The translations under genes and the position numbers were made by a program. A DNA stretch of 64,000 nt from Mycobacterium sp. EPa45 (GTDB lineage Bacteria; Actinomycetota; Actinomycetes; Mycobacteriales; Mycobacteriaceae). Location: the NCBI RefSeq assembly GCF_001021385.1, contig NZ_CP011773.1, positions 1,054,001 to 1,118,000 of the forward strand, written 5' to 3'. Below are positions 52,098 to 62,219 of this stretch, piece after piece. Numbering within the stretch: the first letter of the stretch is position 1; every line of letters begins with the position of its first letter. The notes below the pieces were generated by a model, which was given only the letters and a program-made list of their open reading frames with translations, had not been told where the DNA came from and searched no databases.

Positions 52098-52832
52098 TCA
52101 GTATTGACGAGGTCGAAAGTTCTTGTCGCGCTGGCCTTGTCGGCGCAGTGCGGCCATTGGCGTGGCGGCGGCGAATGCCCGTCTCCGACGCGCCGCCAAT
52201 GTCACCGGCAACACCGGCGAAATCCCGCAGGCCTGCGCGAACTGCTGTGCGGTCAGCCCGTCCGCGGAATTCATGTCGCAGCGGCCGAACGGCGGCGCGC
52301 CCTCCGGCAGTCCGCCGCCGTAGCCCTGGCCGTCGGTGTACTGGTGGGCGACCTTGCCGGGGTACGGGGGATTGGAGCCGTAGGACGCGACGACCAGCCG
52401 GATACCCTCGGGTTTGATGGGCCACAGGCGGTTCAGGTCACCGACGTTGCCGTAGCCGATCACCCTCGCCATCGAGCCCACGTAGGCGCCCACCTCTTCA
52501 TATGCGGCGTTGATGCCGGCGGACTGGTCGCCGGAAATCTGTCCGCCCCACGATTCGACGTCGATCATCACCGCCATCTGCGGATGTGGTGCTCGCACTT
52601 GGGATTTGAACGTCTCGACGGTCTCGCTCCAATTCGGCCGCCACACGAAGTAGACGATGAAGAAGGTCAGGCGTCCGCTGTCTGCATTGGCCCGACACCA
52701 GGTGTAGTTGTTCACCCACCGGCGATCGCGGTAGGTGCCGTCATTGGAGCGGATGCACAACACCGGGTAGGGATAGGTGTCGTTGACACCGACCTGCCAC
52801 TCCGAGACGTCGGCATAGAGAGTGTCGGCCAC
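52098..52832 (-). CDS. GH25-like (lysozyme-fold) protein
   Basis: 244 aa from a GTG at 52832. The order YADVSEWQVG, IRSNDGTYRD, VMIDVESWGG, RLVVASYGSNPPYPG, HQYTDGQGY and RCDMNSADG follows the GH25 lysozyme fold, and the conserved DVE motif holds the catalytic Asp and Glu. No signal peptide is seen and the last 40 residues are Arg-rich, unlike secreted muramidases. Similar domains occur in mycobacteriophage lysins. It may be an intracellular or lysis-exported muramidase. Confidence 0.7.
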   Translation of the reverse strand: MADTLYADVSEWQVGVNDTYPYPVLCIRSNDGTYRDRRWVNNYTWCRANADSGRLTFFIVYFVWRPNWSETVETFKSQVRAPHPQMAVMIDVESWGGQISGDQSAGINAAYEEVGAYVGSMARVIGYGNVGDLNRLWPIKPEGIRLVVASYGSNPPYPGKVAHQYTDGQGYGGGLPEGAPPFGRCDMNSADGLTAQQFAQACGISPVLPVTLAARRRRAFAAATPMAALRRQGQRDKNFRPRQY

Positions 52833-52869
52833 GGGAGAAAGTGTTACCCGCCAAGAAGACTGGCGAACC

Positions 52870-53586
52870 TCAGGCACCCATGAGTGTGCGCCACTGGTCC
52901 AGGTTCGAGGCCTTGTAGACGTAGTTGGACCGCTTGACCTCCGAGAGGTTGGCGCTGGGCTCGATGGAGTACCAGTGCCCGGGAAACACCGTCGGGTCGC
53001 CGGAGAGTGAGGCCAGTTGCTGAAGGCTGCGGAACATCTCGTCGACGTCGCCGCCGGGGAAGTCGGTGCGCCCGCAGCCGTCCAAGAACAGCGTGTCCCC
53101 GGCGACCAGACGCCCGTCGAGCAGGAAGCACTGGCTGCCCGGCGTGTGGCCCGGAGTGTGCAGCAGCTCGATGTCGATGGCTCCGACCGACACGGTGTCG
53201 CCGTGTTCGTGAGCGATCAGGCCGCTCATCGGGATGCCGGTGACCCGCGACACCCAGAGGGCTTCGTGGGTGTTGACGTGGACCGGGACCTCGACCCGCT
53301 CGAGCAGCTCGGCCAGGCCCGCCAGCGTGAAGCCCATCATCGAGCCGCCGACATGGTCGGGGTGGTGGTGGGTGACCAGCACGCCGGACAGGTGCATGCC
53401 GTCGGCCTCGAGCGCGTCGACCAGGTCACCCGCGGCGTAGGCCGGGTCGACGACGACGGCGTCGCCGGTCTCCCGGTCCCCGATGAGGTAGGCGAAGTTG
53501 CGCATCTGCTGCGCCATCATGTCGCCCACGGCAAAATCCCGGCCGGAGAGCAGTTGGCGAAAATACAGACGGTCCGTCGAAGCCAT
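52870..53586 (-). CDS. Metallo-beta-lactamase fold hydrolase (glyoxalase II-like, Rv0634c-like)
   Basis: 238 aa. Metal motif LVTHHHPDHVGG, then HTPGHTPGSQCFLLDG, VAGDTLFLDGCGRTDF and VFPGHW. These place it in the glyoxalase II/persulfide dioxygenase group. The synteny with tRNA-Thr, rpmG and hadA fits M. tuberculosis Rv0634c. The enzyme probably hydrolyses a thioester or acts on a persulfide. Confidence 0.85.
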   Translation of the reverse strand: MASTDRLYFRQLLSGRDFAVGDMMAQQMRNFAYLIGDRETGDAVVVDPAYAAGDLVDALEADGMHLSGVLVTHHHPDHVGGSMMGFTLAGLAELLERVEVPVHVNTHEALWVSRVTGIPMSGLIAHEHGDTVSVGAIDIELLHTPGHTPGSQCFLLDGRLVAGDTLFLDGCGRTDFPGGDVDEMFRSLQQLASLSGDPTVFPGHWYSIEPSANLSEVKRSNYVYKASNLDQWRTLMGA

Positions 53587-53618
53587 GGCTCAACAGTAAT
53601 AGGTGCCCGACGAGCGGT

Positions 53619-53648
53619 TTGGCTGAGCCGAGCCGCAGGCTGTACCCT
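53619..53648 (+). promoter_or_regulatory. Probable promoter of tRNA-Thr
   Basis: TTGGCT and TACCCT are separated by 18 bases, and the tRNA begins 31 bases after the -10 element. The spacing and GC-rich discriminator fit a stable-RNA promoter. Confidence 0.45.
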
Positions 53649-53679
53649 CTTTAAGGCCCACGACGGTTTCGCGGGTCAG

Positions 53680-53752
53680 GCCCCCTTAGCTCAGTCGGTA
53701 GAGCGTTTCCATGGTAAGGAAAAGGTCAACGGTTCGATTCCGTTAGGGGGCT
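53680..53752 (+). tRNA. tRNA-Thr (GGT)
   Basis: 73 bases. The acceptor stem pairs GCCCCCT with AGGGGGC, the anticodon loop is ATGGTAA (anticodon GGT), and the T-loop contains GGTTCGATTCC. CCA is not encoded. It starts the conserved stable-RNA block. Confidence 0.95.
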
Positions 53753-53816
53753 CGGTGGACACTCGGATCTCGTGGCTGACCTCTGGGCGCCGCGGAGCTC
53801 CGCAAGTGCCCATCGG

Positions 53817-53890
53817 GGCGGTGTAGCTCAGCTGGTTAGAGCGCACGACTCATAATCGTGAGGTCGGGAGATCGAGCCTCCCCACCGCTA
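53817..53890 (+). tRNA. tRNA-Met (CAT)
   Basis: 74 bases. The acceptor arms are GGCGGTG and CACCGCT (one G-U at the end), the anticodon stem CACGA/TCGTG encloses CTCATAA (anticodon CAT), and the T-arm is GGGAGATCGAGCCTCCC. The lack of the unpaired initiator first base indicates elongator Met. Confidence 0.94.
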
Positions 53891-53930
53891 CAGGTAGACG
53901 CAAACGAGAACGTGAAAGAAGGCAACGGAC

Positions 53931-54098
53931 GTGGCCTCCAGTACCGACGTACGGCCGAAGATCACTTTGGCCTGCGAGGTGTGCAAGCACCGCAACTACA
54001 TCACCAAGAAGAACCGTCGTAACGACCCCGACCGTCTCGAGCTGAAGAAGTTCTGCCCGAACTGCGGCAAGCACCAGCCGCACAAAGAGTCGCGCTGA
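53931..54098 (+). CDS. rpmG: 50S ribosomal protein L33
   Basis: 55 aa from a GTG ([20 protein letters not shown]). Two CxxC pairs (CEVC and CPNC) form the zinc-binding form of L33. It begins 40 bases after tRNA-Met; mycobacteria commonly have a second, zinc-free copy elsewhere. Too short to appear in longer ORF lists, but unmistakable. Confidence 0.94.
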   Translation: MASSTDVRPKITLACEVCKHRNYITKKNRRNDPDRLELKKFCPNCGKHQPHKESR

Positions 54099-54164
54099 TC
54101 TCGTCCGGCCGTCGGCACGACGGCCGGTGAACCGTGTCGAGGTTGACTAGATAGGTCCTGCTCC

Positions 54165-54644
54165 GTGGCTTTGTCCCAAGATCTCGTCGGGCGGCACTTC
54201 CGCTACCCCGACTACTACTTGGTCGAGCGTGAAAAAGTCCGCGAGCACGCCAGAGCGGTGAAGAACGAGGATCCGTCGTACTTCTCCGACGAGGCCGCCG
54301 CCGAGCTGGGCTACGACGGTCTGCTGGCACCGCTGACCTTCACGTCGATGCTGGGCTACGCCGCTCAGACGGCCTTCTTCGACCATGCCAACATCGGGGT
54401 TTCCGACAAGCAGATCGTGCAGGTCGACCAGGTTCTGAAGTTCCTCAAGCCGATCAAGGCCGGCGACAAGCTCTTTTGCGACGTCTACGTGCACGACATC
54501 CGGCGGGCGCACGGAACAGACATCATTGTGACGAAGAATGTCGTCAGCAATCAGGACGACGAGGTAGTACAGGAGACCTACACGACGCTCGCCGGGCGGA
54601 GTGAGGGAGACGGAGAGAGTGGCTTCAACGATGGCACTGCGTGA
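54165..54644 (+). CDS. hadA: (3R)-hydroxyacyl-ACP dehydratase subunit HadA
   Basis: 159 aa, GTG start. A hot-dog fold protein: VGRHFRYPDYYLVEREKVRE, then DGLLAPLTFTSMLGYAAQTA. It is the non-catalytic substrate-binding subunit that pairs with HadB in FAS-II to dehydrate hydroxyacyl-ACP during mycolate chain extension. The order A-B-C and the neighbours match Rv0635-Rv0637. Its stop overlaps the hadB start by 14 bases. Confidence 0.96.
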   Translation: MALSQDLVGRHFRYPDYYLVEREKVREHARAVKNEDPSYFSDEAAAELGYDGLLAPLTFTSMLGYAAQTAFFDHANIGVSDKQIVQVDQVLKFLKPIKAGDKLFCDVYVHDIRRAHGTDIIVTKNVVSNQDDEVVQETYTTLAGRSEGDGESGFNDGTA

Positions 54645-55059
54645 GTTCAGCTCGGTCAAGGTGGGTGAGGAGCTGCCCGAAAAGGTCATCACCCTGACCC
54701 GCGCCGATCTGGTCAACTACGCCGGCGTGTCCGGCGACCTGAACCCGATCCACTGGGACGACGAAATCGCCAAGCAGGTCGGTCTGGACACCGCGATCGC
54801 CCACGGCATGCTCACGATGGGCCTCGGCGGCGGGTACGTGACGAATTGGGTGGGTGACCCGGGCGCGGTCACCGAGTTCAACGTCCGCTTCACCGCGATC
54901 GTGCCGGTGCCCAACGACGGCGTCGGCGCCGAGATCGTGTTCACCGGGAAGGTGAAGTCGGCCGACCCCGAAACCAAGACGGTAACGATCGCGCTGATCG
55001 CCACCACGGGTGGGAAGAAGATCTTCGGTCGCGCCGTCGCTATTGCGAAGTTGGCGTAA
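54631..55059 (+). CDS. hadB: (3R)-hydroxyacyl-ACP dehydratase subunit HadB
   Basis: 142 aa, the length of Rv0636. The catalytic hot-dog motif is present: SGDLNPIHWDDEIAKQVGLD with Asp and His in NPIHWD, then AIAHGMLTMGLGGGYVTNWV. It is the catalytic partner of both HadA and HadC. The start ATG lies inside hadA. Thiacetazone and isoxyl resistance map to this complex in M. tuberculosis. Confidence 0.96.
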   Translation: MALREFSSVKVGEELPEKVITLTRADLVNYAGVSGDLNPIHWDDEIAKQVGLDTAIAHGMLTMGLGGGYVTNWVGDPGAVTEFNVRFTAIVPVPNDGVGAEIVFTGKVKSADPETKTVTIALIATTGGKKIFGRAVAIAKLA

Positions 55060-55061
55060 CG

Positions 55062-55574
55062 ATGGCACTCAAGACCGATATCCGGGGAATGGTCTGGGAG
55101 TACCCCGACACCTTCGTGGTGGGCCGCGAGCAGATCCGCCAATACGCGAAGTCGGTGAAATCGACCGATCCGGGCTCAATGGACGACAAGGCCGCGGCCG
55201 AGCTGGGCCACTCCGGGCTGGTGGCGCCGCCGACGTTCATGTCGATCCTGGCGGTGATGATCCAGAACCACTTCTTCCAGCACGTCGACGTCGGTTTGGA
55301 GACGCTGCAGATCGTCCAGGTGGACCAGAAGTTCAAGTTCAATCGGCCGATCGTCGAGGGTGATGCCCTGCGCGGCACCATGTACATCGAGTCCGTCGAT
55401 GAACGGTTCGGGGCCGACATCGTCACCACCCGCAACGTCCTGGTCGACCAGCACGGCGAGGTCGTCATGGAGTCGTTCACGACGTTGATGGGCCACGAAG
55501 GCGACAACTCGATCAACGCGGGCTGGGACCCGGAGACCGGGCAGGTGCTGCGCAAGCCGGTCAGTCACGACTAA
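55062..55574 (+). CDS. hadC: (3R)-hydroxyacyl-ACP dehydratase subunit HadC
   Basis: 170 aa. It resembles HadA in its N-terminal strand (MVWEYPDTFVVGREQIRQYA) and the central GLVAPPTFMSILAVMIQNHF. It forms HadBC, which acts on longer meromycolate intermediates. It starts two bases after the hadB stop. The C-terminal extension (NAGWDPETGQVLRKPVSHD) is typical of HadC. Confidence 0.95.
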   Translation: MALKTDIRGMVWEYPDTFVVGREQIRQYAKSVKSTDPGSMDDKAAAELGHSGLVAPPTFMSILAVMIQNHFFQHVDVGLETLQIVQVDQKFKFNRPIVEGDALRGTMYIESVDERFGADIVTTRNVLVDQHGEVVMESFTTLMGHEGDNSINAGWDPETGQVLRKPVSHD

Positions 55575-55762
55575 CGACGGATTAACACCTGCTTGGTGTG
55601 CCGTTGTACACTCGGACCTCGGGGTTTTCCCAGATAAGCGCGCTGTCCGTCGGTTCGGGTTTGACCGAACGGGGAGCGCGCGAATTGTGTGGGGACTTCC
55701 CGAGGTACCGCGACAACGACGAACCTGAGCTTGCGAAGGTGAGGAGTGTCGCAATCAGACAG

Positions 55763-55835
<73 letters not shown>

Positions 55836-55935
55836 CTCCAACTGAATAAAGCTGGAATGAACATGGTGGACACTGGAGGGTGCACACCGGGCTGGGTACT
55901 CCAGCCCACACGTACTCGACACGAAGGAGCATGCG

Positions 55936-56367
55936 GTGAGCGACGAGCGCGAAAGTGCTGACGCCGCAGGCGACGGCACCGAGGACACCACCGGCGGTCA
56001 GACCGTCGTCGTGACCCGACCCGCGCGTCCCACCGGCAAGCGGTCCCGGCGCGCCGGGGCCACTGCGCTGGCCGAGCCGGAGGAAGCCGAATCGACCGCC
56101 GAAGAACTCGGCGTCGAGGACAAGCCCGGCAAGAAGGCCAAGGCCAAGAAGAAGAACGCCAAGTCCGGGCCGTCGCGCAACCCCATCCTGTTCGTCTGGA
56201 ACTACCTCAAGCAGGTCGTCGCCGAGCTGCGCAAGGTGATCTGGCCCAACCGCAAGCAGATGGTCAGCTACACCACTGTGGTTCTGCTGTTCCTGGCCTT
56301 CATGGTCGCCCTGATCGGTGGGGTCGACCTCGGCCTGGCCAAGCTTGTGCTGTGGGTGTTCGGCTAA
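55936..56367 (+). CDS. secE: Preprotein translocase subunit SecE
   Basis: 143 aa, GTG start eight bases after AAGGAG. An acidic and Lys-rich N-terminal extension, typical of mycobacteria ([12 protein letters not shown]), precedes the single membrane segment ([18 protein letters not shown]). The conserved [12 protein letters not shown] motif contacts SecY. It is followed by nusG after 34 bases. Confidence 0.96.
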   Translation: MSDERESADAAGDGTEDTTGGQTVVVTRPARPTGKRSRRAGATALAEPEEAESTAEELGVEDKPGKKAKAKKKNAKSGPSRNPILFVWNYLKQVVAELRKVIWPNRKQMVSYTTVVLLFLAFMVALIGGVDLGLAKLVLWVFG

Positions 56368-56386
56368 CGAACGCTGACGTTTTTAG

Positions 56387-57163
<777 letters not shown>

Positions 57164-57233
57164 ATCGGATTTGGGCGCGCAAACGTGCGCACAGCGCACA
57201 CGAGCGCGCCAACTCAGAAAGGAAAGAAACCCA

Positions 57234-57662
57234 ATGGCCCCCAAGAAAAAGGTCGTCGGGCTGATCAAGCTGCAGATCCAGGCCGGGCAGGCCAACCCCG
57301 CCCCGCCGGTCGGCCCTGCGCTCGGCCAGCACGGCGTCAACATCATGGAGTTCTGCAAGGCGTACAACGCCGCGACGGAAAACCAGCGCGGCAACGTCAT
57401 CCCCGTGGAGATCAGCGTCTACGAGGACCGCAGCTTCACCTTCGCGCTGAAGACCCCGCCCGCCGCCAAGCTGCTGCTCAAGGCTGCCGGTGTGCAGAAG
57501 GGTTCGGCGGAGCCGCACAAGACCAAGGTCGCCAAGGTGACGTGGGATCAGGTGCGCGAGATCGCCGAGACCAAGAAGGAAGATCTCAACGCCAACGACA
57601 TCGACCAGGCCGCCAAGATCATCGCCGGCACCGCCCGGTCGATGGGCATCACTGTCGAATAA
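57234..57662 (+). CDS. rplK: 50S ribosomal protein L11
   Basis: 142 aa from the ATG at 57234. The full L11 pattern is present: [20 protein letters not shown], then [20 protein letters not shown] and [10 protein letters not shown]. It binds 23S rRNA in the GTPase centre. AGAAAGGAAAG upstream gives the start; longer upstream frames are not real. Confidence 0.98.
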   Translation: MAPKKKVVGLIKLQIQAGQANPAPPVGPALGQHGVNIMEFCKAYNAATENQRGNVIPVEISVYEDRSFTFALKTPPAAKLLLKAAGVQKGSAEPHKTKVAKVTWDQVREIAETKKEDLNANDIDQAAKIIAGTARSMGITVE

Positions 57663-57732
57663 GAACGAACGCGTGGGAGGGCTGGCATCGGCCCGCGAAC
57701 CACGAGTCCAACGAAACAGATTGGAATAACCA

Positions 57733-58443
57733 ATGAGCAAGACCAGCAAGGCATATCGCGAAGCCGCCGAGAAGGTGGACCGCACCAAGCTCTACACCCC
57801 GCTCGAGGCGGCCAAGCTCGCCAAGGAGACCTCGTCGAAGAAGCAGGACGCGACCGTCGAGGTGGCGATCCGGCTCGGCGTTGACCCGCGCAAGGCCGAC
57901 CAGATGGTCCGCGGCACGGTCAACCTGCCGAACGGCACGGGTAAGACCGCGCGCGTCGCAGTATTCGCAGTGGGGGAGAAGGCCGAACAGGCCAAGGAAG
58001 CCGGTGCGGACATCGTCGGCAGCGACGACCTGATCGAGCAGATCCAGGGCGGCATGCTCGACTTCGACGCCGCGATCGCCACTCCCGACCAGATGGCCAA
58101 GGTCGGTCGCATCGCCCGCGTGCTGGGCCCGCGCGGTCTGATGCCGAACCCGAAGACCGGCACCGTCACCCCGGATGTGGCCAAGGCTGTCACCGACATC
58201 AAGGGCGGCAAGATCAACTTCCGCGTCGACAAGCAGGCCAACCTGCACTTCGTGATTGGCAAGGCGTCCTTCGACGAGAAGAAGCTCGCCGAGAACTACG
58301 GTGCCGCGCTCGACGAGGTGCTGCGCGCCAAGCCGTCGTCGTCGAAGGGCCGCTACCTGAAGAAGATCACCGTGTCGACGACCACGGGCCCGGGCATCCC
58401 GGTCGACCCGGCCGTCACCCGGAACTTCACCGAAGAGGCGTAA
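57733..58443 (+). CDS. rplA: 50S ribosomal protein L1
   Basis: 236 aa. The L1 motifs [40 protein letters not shown] and [20 protein letters not shown] are complete. It binds the 23S rRNA L1 stalk and represses its own mRNA in other bacteria. A terminator-like hairpin follows directly. Confidence 0.98.
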   Translation: MSKTSKAYREAAEKVDRTKLYTPLEAAKLAKETSSKKQDATVEVAIRLGVDPRKADQMVRGTVNLPNGTGKTARVAVFAVGEKAEQAKEAGADIVGSDDLIEQIQGGMLDFDAAIATPDQMAKVGRIARVLGPRGLMPNPKTGTVTPDVAKAVTDIKGGKINFRVDKQANLHFVIGKASFDEKKLAENYGAALDEVLRAKPSSSKGRYLKKITVSTTTGPGIPVDPAVTRNFTEEA

Positions 58444-58459
58444 GCCTTTTCGTCCAGCG

Positions 58460-58483
58460 GGCCGTCTACTTCGGTAGGCGGCC
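58460..58483 (+). terminator. Terminator hairpin after rplA
   Basis: GGCCGTCTAC-TTCG-GTAGGCGGCC forms a 10-bp stem with one wobble pair and a stable TTCG tetraloop, 17 bases after the rplA stop. It separates the ribosomal block from the polysaccharide locus. Confidence 0.75.
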
Positions 58484-58515
58484 TCTGGCGTTTCCGGAGT
58501 CGAGGAGGACTTGCT

Positions 58516-59037
58516 CTGCACGTCTTGTTTGTGTGTACGGGGAACATCTGCCGGTCGCCGATCGCAGAGCGGCTCGCGGTGTTGTTCGCCCGGCAGTCGC
58601 AGGCGCCGACCTTCACGGCGTCAAGCGCGGGAACGCGGGCGCTCGTCGGCCACCCGATTCATCCGGACTCGGTGCGGGTGATCGAGAGTCTGGGCGGGGA
58701 CGCATCGAATTTCAGTGCGCGACGCTTGTCTCCGAAAATCGCGTCGGGGGCCGACCTGATCCTGACGATGACACGTGCGCACAGCGACATCGTGCTGGAG
58801 ACCGCGCCGAGGCAATTGCGCAGGACCTTCACCCTGGCCCAGGCGGCGGCGCTTGTCACCGAGTTCGCGCCTGCCAGTGTGGCCGATCTGGCCTCGCTGC
58901 GCCCGCATGTGGCGGCCGACGAACGGTGGGACATCGCGGATCCCATCGGCCAGAGCTCCGAGGTCTTCACCGAAGTGGGCGCACGGATTGCCGATCTACT
59001 GCCGCCGATTGTGGAGCTGTGTCGGCGCTCTGAGTAA
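58516..59037 (+). CDS. Low-molecular-weight protein-tyrosine phosphatase, apparently with a CTG start
   Basis: 173 aa if translation starts at the CTG at 58516, which lies seven bases after GAGGAGG; this gives the standard family start (M)HVLFVCTGNICRSP. The first standard in-frame start, TTG at 58525, would remove the first strand of the P-loop and lies 16 bases from the ribosome-binding site. The catalytic loop CTGNICRS and the acid loop DIADPIGQS (Asp) are intact. It is convergent with a polyprenyl glycosylphosphotransferase and probably acts like Wzb in regulating polysaccharide export. Confidence 0.8.
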   Translation: MHVLFVCTGNICRSPIAERLAVLFARQSQAPTFTASSAGTRALVGHPIHPDSVRVIESLGGDASNFSARRLSPKIASGADLILTMTRAHSDIVLETAPRQLRRTFTLAQAAALVTEFAPASVADLASLRPHVAADERWDIADPIGQSSEVFTEVGARIADLLPPIVELCRRSE

Positions 59038-59040
59038 TCC

Positions 59041-60555
59041 TCAGTAAGCGCCGGCGTGGCTCAGGATGGCCTTCACAGTCTTCACCGCGATCAGCAGGTC
59101 GGAGATCATCGACCAGTTTTCGACGTAGAACAGGTCGAGCCGGACGGAGTCTTCCCACGTGAGGTCGGAGCGTCCGCTGACCTGCCACAGACCGGTGATG
59201 CCGGGGCGGACCAGGAGGCGCCGCCGTGTGCAATCGTCATAGGTCGCCACTTCGCGGGCCAACGGCGGGCGCGGCCCGACGACGCTCATATCCCGTTTGA
59301 GGACATTGATGAACTGCGGCAGCTCGTCGAGGCTGTATTTGCGCAGTAGGCGACCGATCGGCGTGACCCGCGGATCGTCGTGCATCTTGAACAAGACCCC
59401 GCCGGGGCTGTCATTGAGCGAAACGAGCCCGCCGAGCATCGTGTCTGCGCCGTCGACCATGGTGCGGAACTTGATCATCTTGAAGGGCTGGCCATCGGCT
59501 CCGATGCGTTCCTGCCGGTAGAACACGGGGCCGCGGCTGGTCAGCTTGATCGCCAGGGCGATGAGGGTGAGGACGGGCAGCCCGCAGAGCAGGACCATGC
59601 TGGAGAACACCACGTCGAAGAGCCGCTTTTCGAACTGTTTGGCGCCGTGGTAGGTGGGCTTTTCGATGTGGATGAGGGAGAGGCCGGAGACGGGACGCAT
59701 CTGCAGTCGTGGGCCGGCGACGTCGATCACGCCGGGGGCGACGAACATGTCGATGTTGAGGGCTTCGAGCTCCCAGGAAAGTTCGCGCAGTGCACGGCCG
59801 TCGAGGTGGTCCGATGCAGTGACGGCGACGGCAAAGCTGTTGGTTGCAGTCGCGGCCGCGACGATGTTCGACTCGTCACCGTAGGTGGGGATGTTCCCGA
59901 CTCCCGGGATGTCGAGGTTGGTCCGCATGGCTCGGCCGGGAATGCACGCTCCGACGACCTCGTACTCGCATGCGGAGTCGGTGCTAAGGGATCGGGTCAG
60001 ATCCCGGACGGCCGAAGGGCTTCCGACCACCAGAATGCGTGTGATGCAGTTGCCGTATCTCTTCCGGGCTTCGAGGACGACGCGGCGGGCAAGCCATCGG
60101 AAGAAAACCAGCAGCGCGATGCCGCTGGGTAGAGCGATCAGCAGATAGCCGCGGGCGAGCTCGAGTTTGAAGGCCATCGAGATGATCGCGATGCTGCCGA
60201 ACGTTGCGGCCGTGCCGACCCACACACGCCGGTACTCCTCGACGCCTGCGCCGATGACCCGCGGAGACCGAGAACGGTTGATCGACAGGACCAGCATCCA
60301 GCCGACGACGATCAGGGCGGACACCACGAGATAGTTGGAGAAGTAGACCGCCCAGTAGTTGGTCCTCCCGCGGGGACGGGCGATGGCCAGCGGTCCGCCG
60401 AAGCGCACGAACTGCGCAAGGGCCACCGCGGAGACGACGGCGACGAAGTCGACGGCGACCAGGCGCCGGGCGTAAGTCTCCTGCCAGCCAGATGGCCGAG
60501 CTTTTGCGCCAGAGTCAATTATTGGCTGCCTGAAGGGCTCACCTATCGCCGTCAT
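59041..60555 (-). CDS. Polyprenyl glycosylphosphotransferase (WcaJ/CpsE type)
   Basis: 504 aa from the ATG at 60555. Four to five membrane segments and a CoA-binding-like domain (ARKRYGNCITRILVVGSPSA) fill the N-terminal half. The bacterial sugar transferase domain is C-terminal: KRLFDVVFSSMVLLCGLPVL, then YRQERIGADGQPFKMIKFRT and LPQFINVLKRDMSVVGPRPP. It transfers a hexose-1-phosphate to undecaprenyl (decaprenyl) phosphate, the first step of repeat-unit polysaccharide synthesis. Confidence 0.9.
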   Translation of the reverse strand: MTAIGEPFRQPIIDSGAKARPSGWQETYARRLVAVDFVAVVSAVALAQFVRFGGPLAIARPRGRTNYWAVYFSNYLVVSALIVVGWMLVLSINRSRSPRVIGAGVEEYRRVWVGTAATFGSIAIISMAFKLELARGYLLIALPSGIALLVFFRWLARRVVLEARKRYGNCITRILVVGSPSAVRDLTRSLSTDSACEYEVVGACIPGRAMRTNLDIPGVGNIPTYGDESNIVAAATATNSFAVAVTASDHLDGRALRELSWELEALNIDMFVAPGVIDVAGPRLQMRPVSGLSLIHIEKPTYHGAKQFEKRLFDVVFSSMVLLCGLPVLTLIALAIKLTSRGPVFYRQERIGADGQPFKMIKFRTMVDGADTMLGGLVSLNDSPGGVLFKMHDDPRVTPIGRLLRKYSLDELPQFINVLKRDMSVVGPRPPLAREVATYDDCTRRRLLVRPGITGLWQVSGRSDLTWEDSVRLDLFYVENWSMISDLLIAVKTVKAILSHAGAY

Positions 60556-60971
60556 ACTTCCCCCAAGACCCGCTCTCTGTCCCCCCAAGGGAGCTGTCTT
60601 GATCTTAATCGCTGCGGCGCCAGGTTTCATAACAAATATTAATGTTGACAGGAACTGCGGAGGTCAGGGCGTTTTGCCGATACGGAGTTCTCAAGGATGA
60701 AGTGTGCCGTTCGATTCGGCGTGTCAACCGCTACAGCACCGAGCCAAATCGAGGCTGATGGACGGCCGCGCCGTTCCCATCTCATCCGACGACGCGTACG
60801 AAAACCGTGTGCCGCTACACAGGGGGTCGGCTGCGTTTCCCGGATTGCTACCCAATTCCACATTCGCCAACGGATAGCTGCGCCCGTTAGCGGCCCGGCT
60901 GCACCGGTACCGTCAGGCGCCCACGTCCCGAACCCATATGCGCTCGGATAGCGGGAAAAGTAGCCTGCCTG
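60556..60971. other. Gene-free stretch in the polysaccharide locus
   Basis: About 416 bases between the glycosylphosphotransferase and the next methyltransferase on the same strand. It contains an AT-rich patch (AACAAATATTAATG) next to TTGACA, probably promoter material. No gene-like frame was seen. Confidence 0.4.
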
Positions 60972-61847
60972 TCAACACCGACGCTGCGTGATCGGCAGCT
61001 CCTCGGACAGGCTCGGCAAGTCCAGCCGGTTGCGCGAGGCGACAAACACCGCACGAGTCAAGCCGTTCGAACTTGGCGGTCGCGCGGCAGTCCAGTCGAG
61101 CGGGAATTCTTCATGCCACGGCTGGGTGACCGTTACGTACACGTACGGCAACTTCTCTTTCAGCCGATTCATCACCCACACACGCGAAGGCCGGCACCCA
61201 ATGCCAGTTATCGCCTGACTCGGCGAGGAGGCAATTTCGTTGACTGGAAACGGGCTGTCCTCGGTGGACATGCTGACGCATGTCTCGAGCAGAAGAAGGC
61301 CCTCGGTGCGGTCGCACATCCAGGCGATCGCCTCTGCAGGTCGAGATAGGTGGTAGAGCGCGCCATAGCAGTACACCACGTCGTAGCGCGGTGCATCTGT
61401 GGGGAGTTCTCCATCGAGGTCCAGGCTCTCGACGGTGACGGCCGACTCCGAAAGGAAACGACGGCGCAACACGTCCAGATTCTGCGCTCTTGGTTCCGTG
61501 CTCGTTACCTGACACCCGCGGTCAAGAAAGAAGGTTGTATGGTCGCCGATTCCGGCCGCTACTTCGAGGACGCTCTTGTCGCTGAGGTCGAGGCCCAGTG
61601 TGGCGAGGTGCTCCTGTCGACGGGCATTGTGGCGAAGGTAAGCCCAGTCGTGGAAAACCCCGATGGCAGCCGGGCGGATCCGCTCAACGATTTTTCGAGC
61701 TGCTGGGCGGAGCGTTTGATTGAATCGCATCAGAGGAGGATAGACGCGGCCGCTCGCGCTCCAAATTCTTGGGGTGAAAGCCAGCCATTGACGAAGCGTT
61801 GCCTTCAAGGCCGCGTTGGGACGGAATACCTGATGCGCGTGAGGCAT
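60972..61847 (-). CDS. Class I SAM-dependent methyltransferase
   Basis: 291 aa from the ATG at 61847 (AAAGG at a seven-base spacing). After a long basic N-terminal region the SAM domain reads SVLEVAAGIGDHTTFFLDRG, then VTSTEPRAQNLDVLRRRFL and YDVVYCYGALYHLSRPAEAI. The GxGxH variant and lack of other domains fit methyltransferases that act on glycans or lipids in polysaccharide clusters. Substrate unknown. Confidence 0.8.
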   Translation of the reverse strand: MPHAHQVFRPNAALKATLRQWLAFTPRIWSASGRVYPPLMRFNQTLRPAARKIVERIRPAAIGVFHDWAYLRHNARRQEHLATLGLDLSDKSVLEVAAGIGDHTTFFLDRGCQVTSTEPRAQNLDVLRRRFLSESAVTVESLDLDGELPTDAPRYDVVYCYGALYHLSRPAEAIAWMCDRTEGLLLLETCVSMSTEDSPFPVNEIASSPSQAITGIGCRPSRVWVMNRLKEKLPYVYVTVTQPWHEEFPLDWTAARPPSSNGLTRAVFVASRNRLDLPSLSEELPITQRRC

Positions 61848-62219
61848 GATTGACCTTTCAGAGGGCCTGGCCCGACAAGTCGCTACAGGGGGTTTGGCCT
61901 TGCGCGGAACGATAGGGGAGGTTGCCGAAAGCGTCGGAACCCAGCGCATGGGACGATCAGTTGGCAACCCGACCGAGGGGTCTGTCGTCGATTACCTAGA
62001 CGTTACCCGGCCCGCCCTCTGTGCTTCGCCACAGAAGCGACATACAGCCGAAATCGTCATTCCGCTGTCGATGCGATTTAGCGACGAGGCTGGGTGGGTC
62101 CGCCGCGCCGAACTTCGCGACGTGCATTGTCCGCCCGCTGCAACCTATAGACGGGCGCTAGAAACACGGTCCGTCAGCTGTACATCCGTGATCCAAATTC
62201 AAGTGAGGGTTTCGAGGCA
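61848..62219. other. Gene-free divergent region
   Basis: About 372 bases between divergent methyltransferase genes, so it must contain two promoters. Frames across it have no family resemblance. No notable repeats. Confidence 0.4.

Noticed and set aside
53931..54098. Reading the GTG of rpmG as part of a longer upstream gene
   Set aside because: The upstream bases are tRNA-Met, and the protein from this GTG is complete L33.
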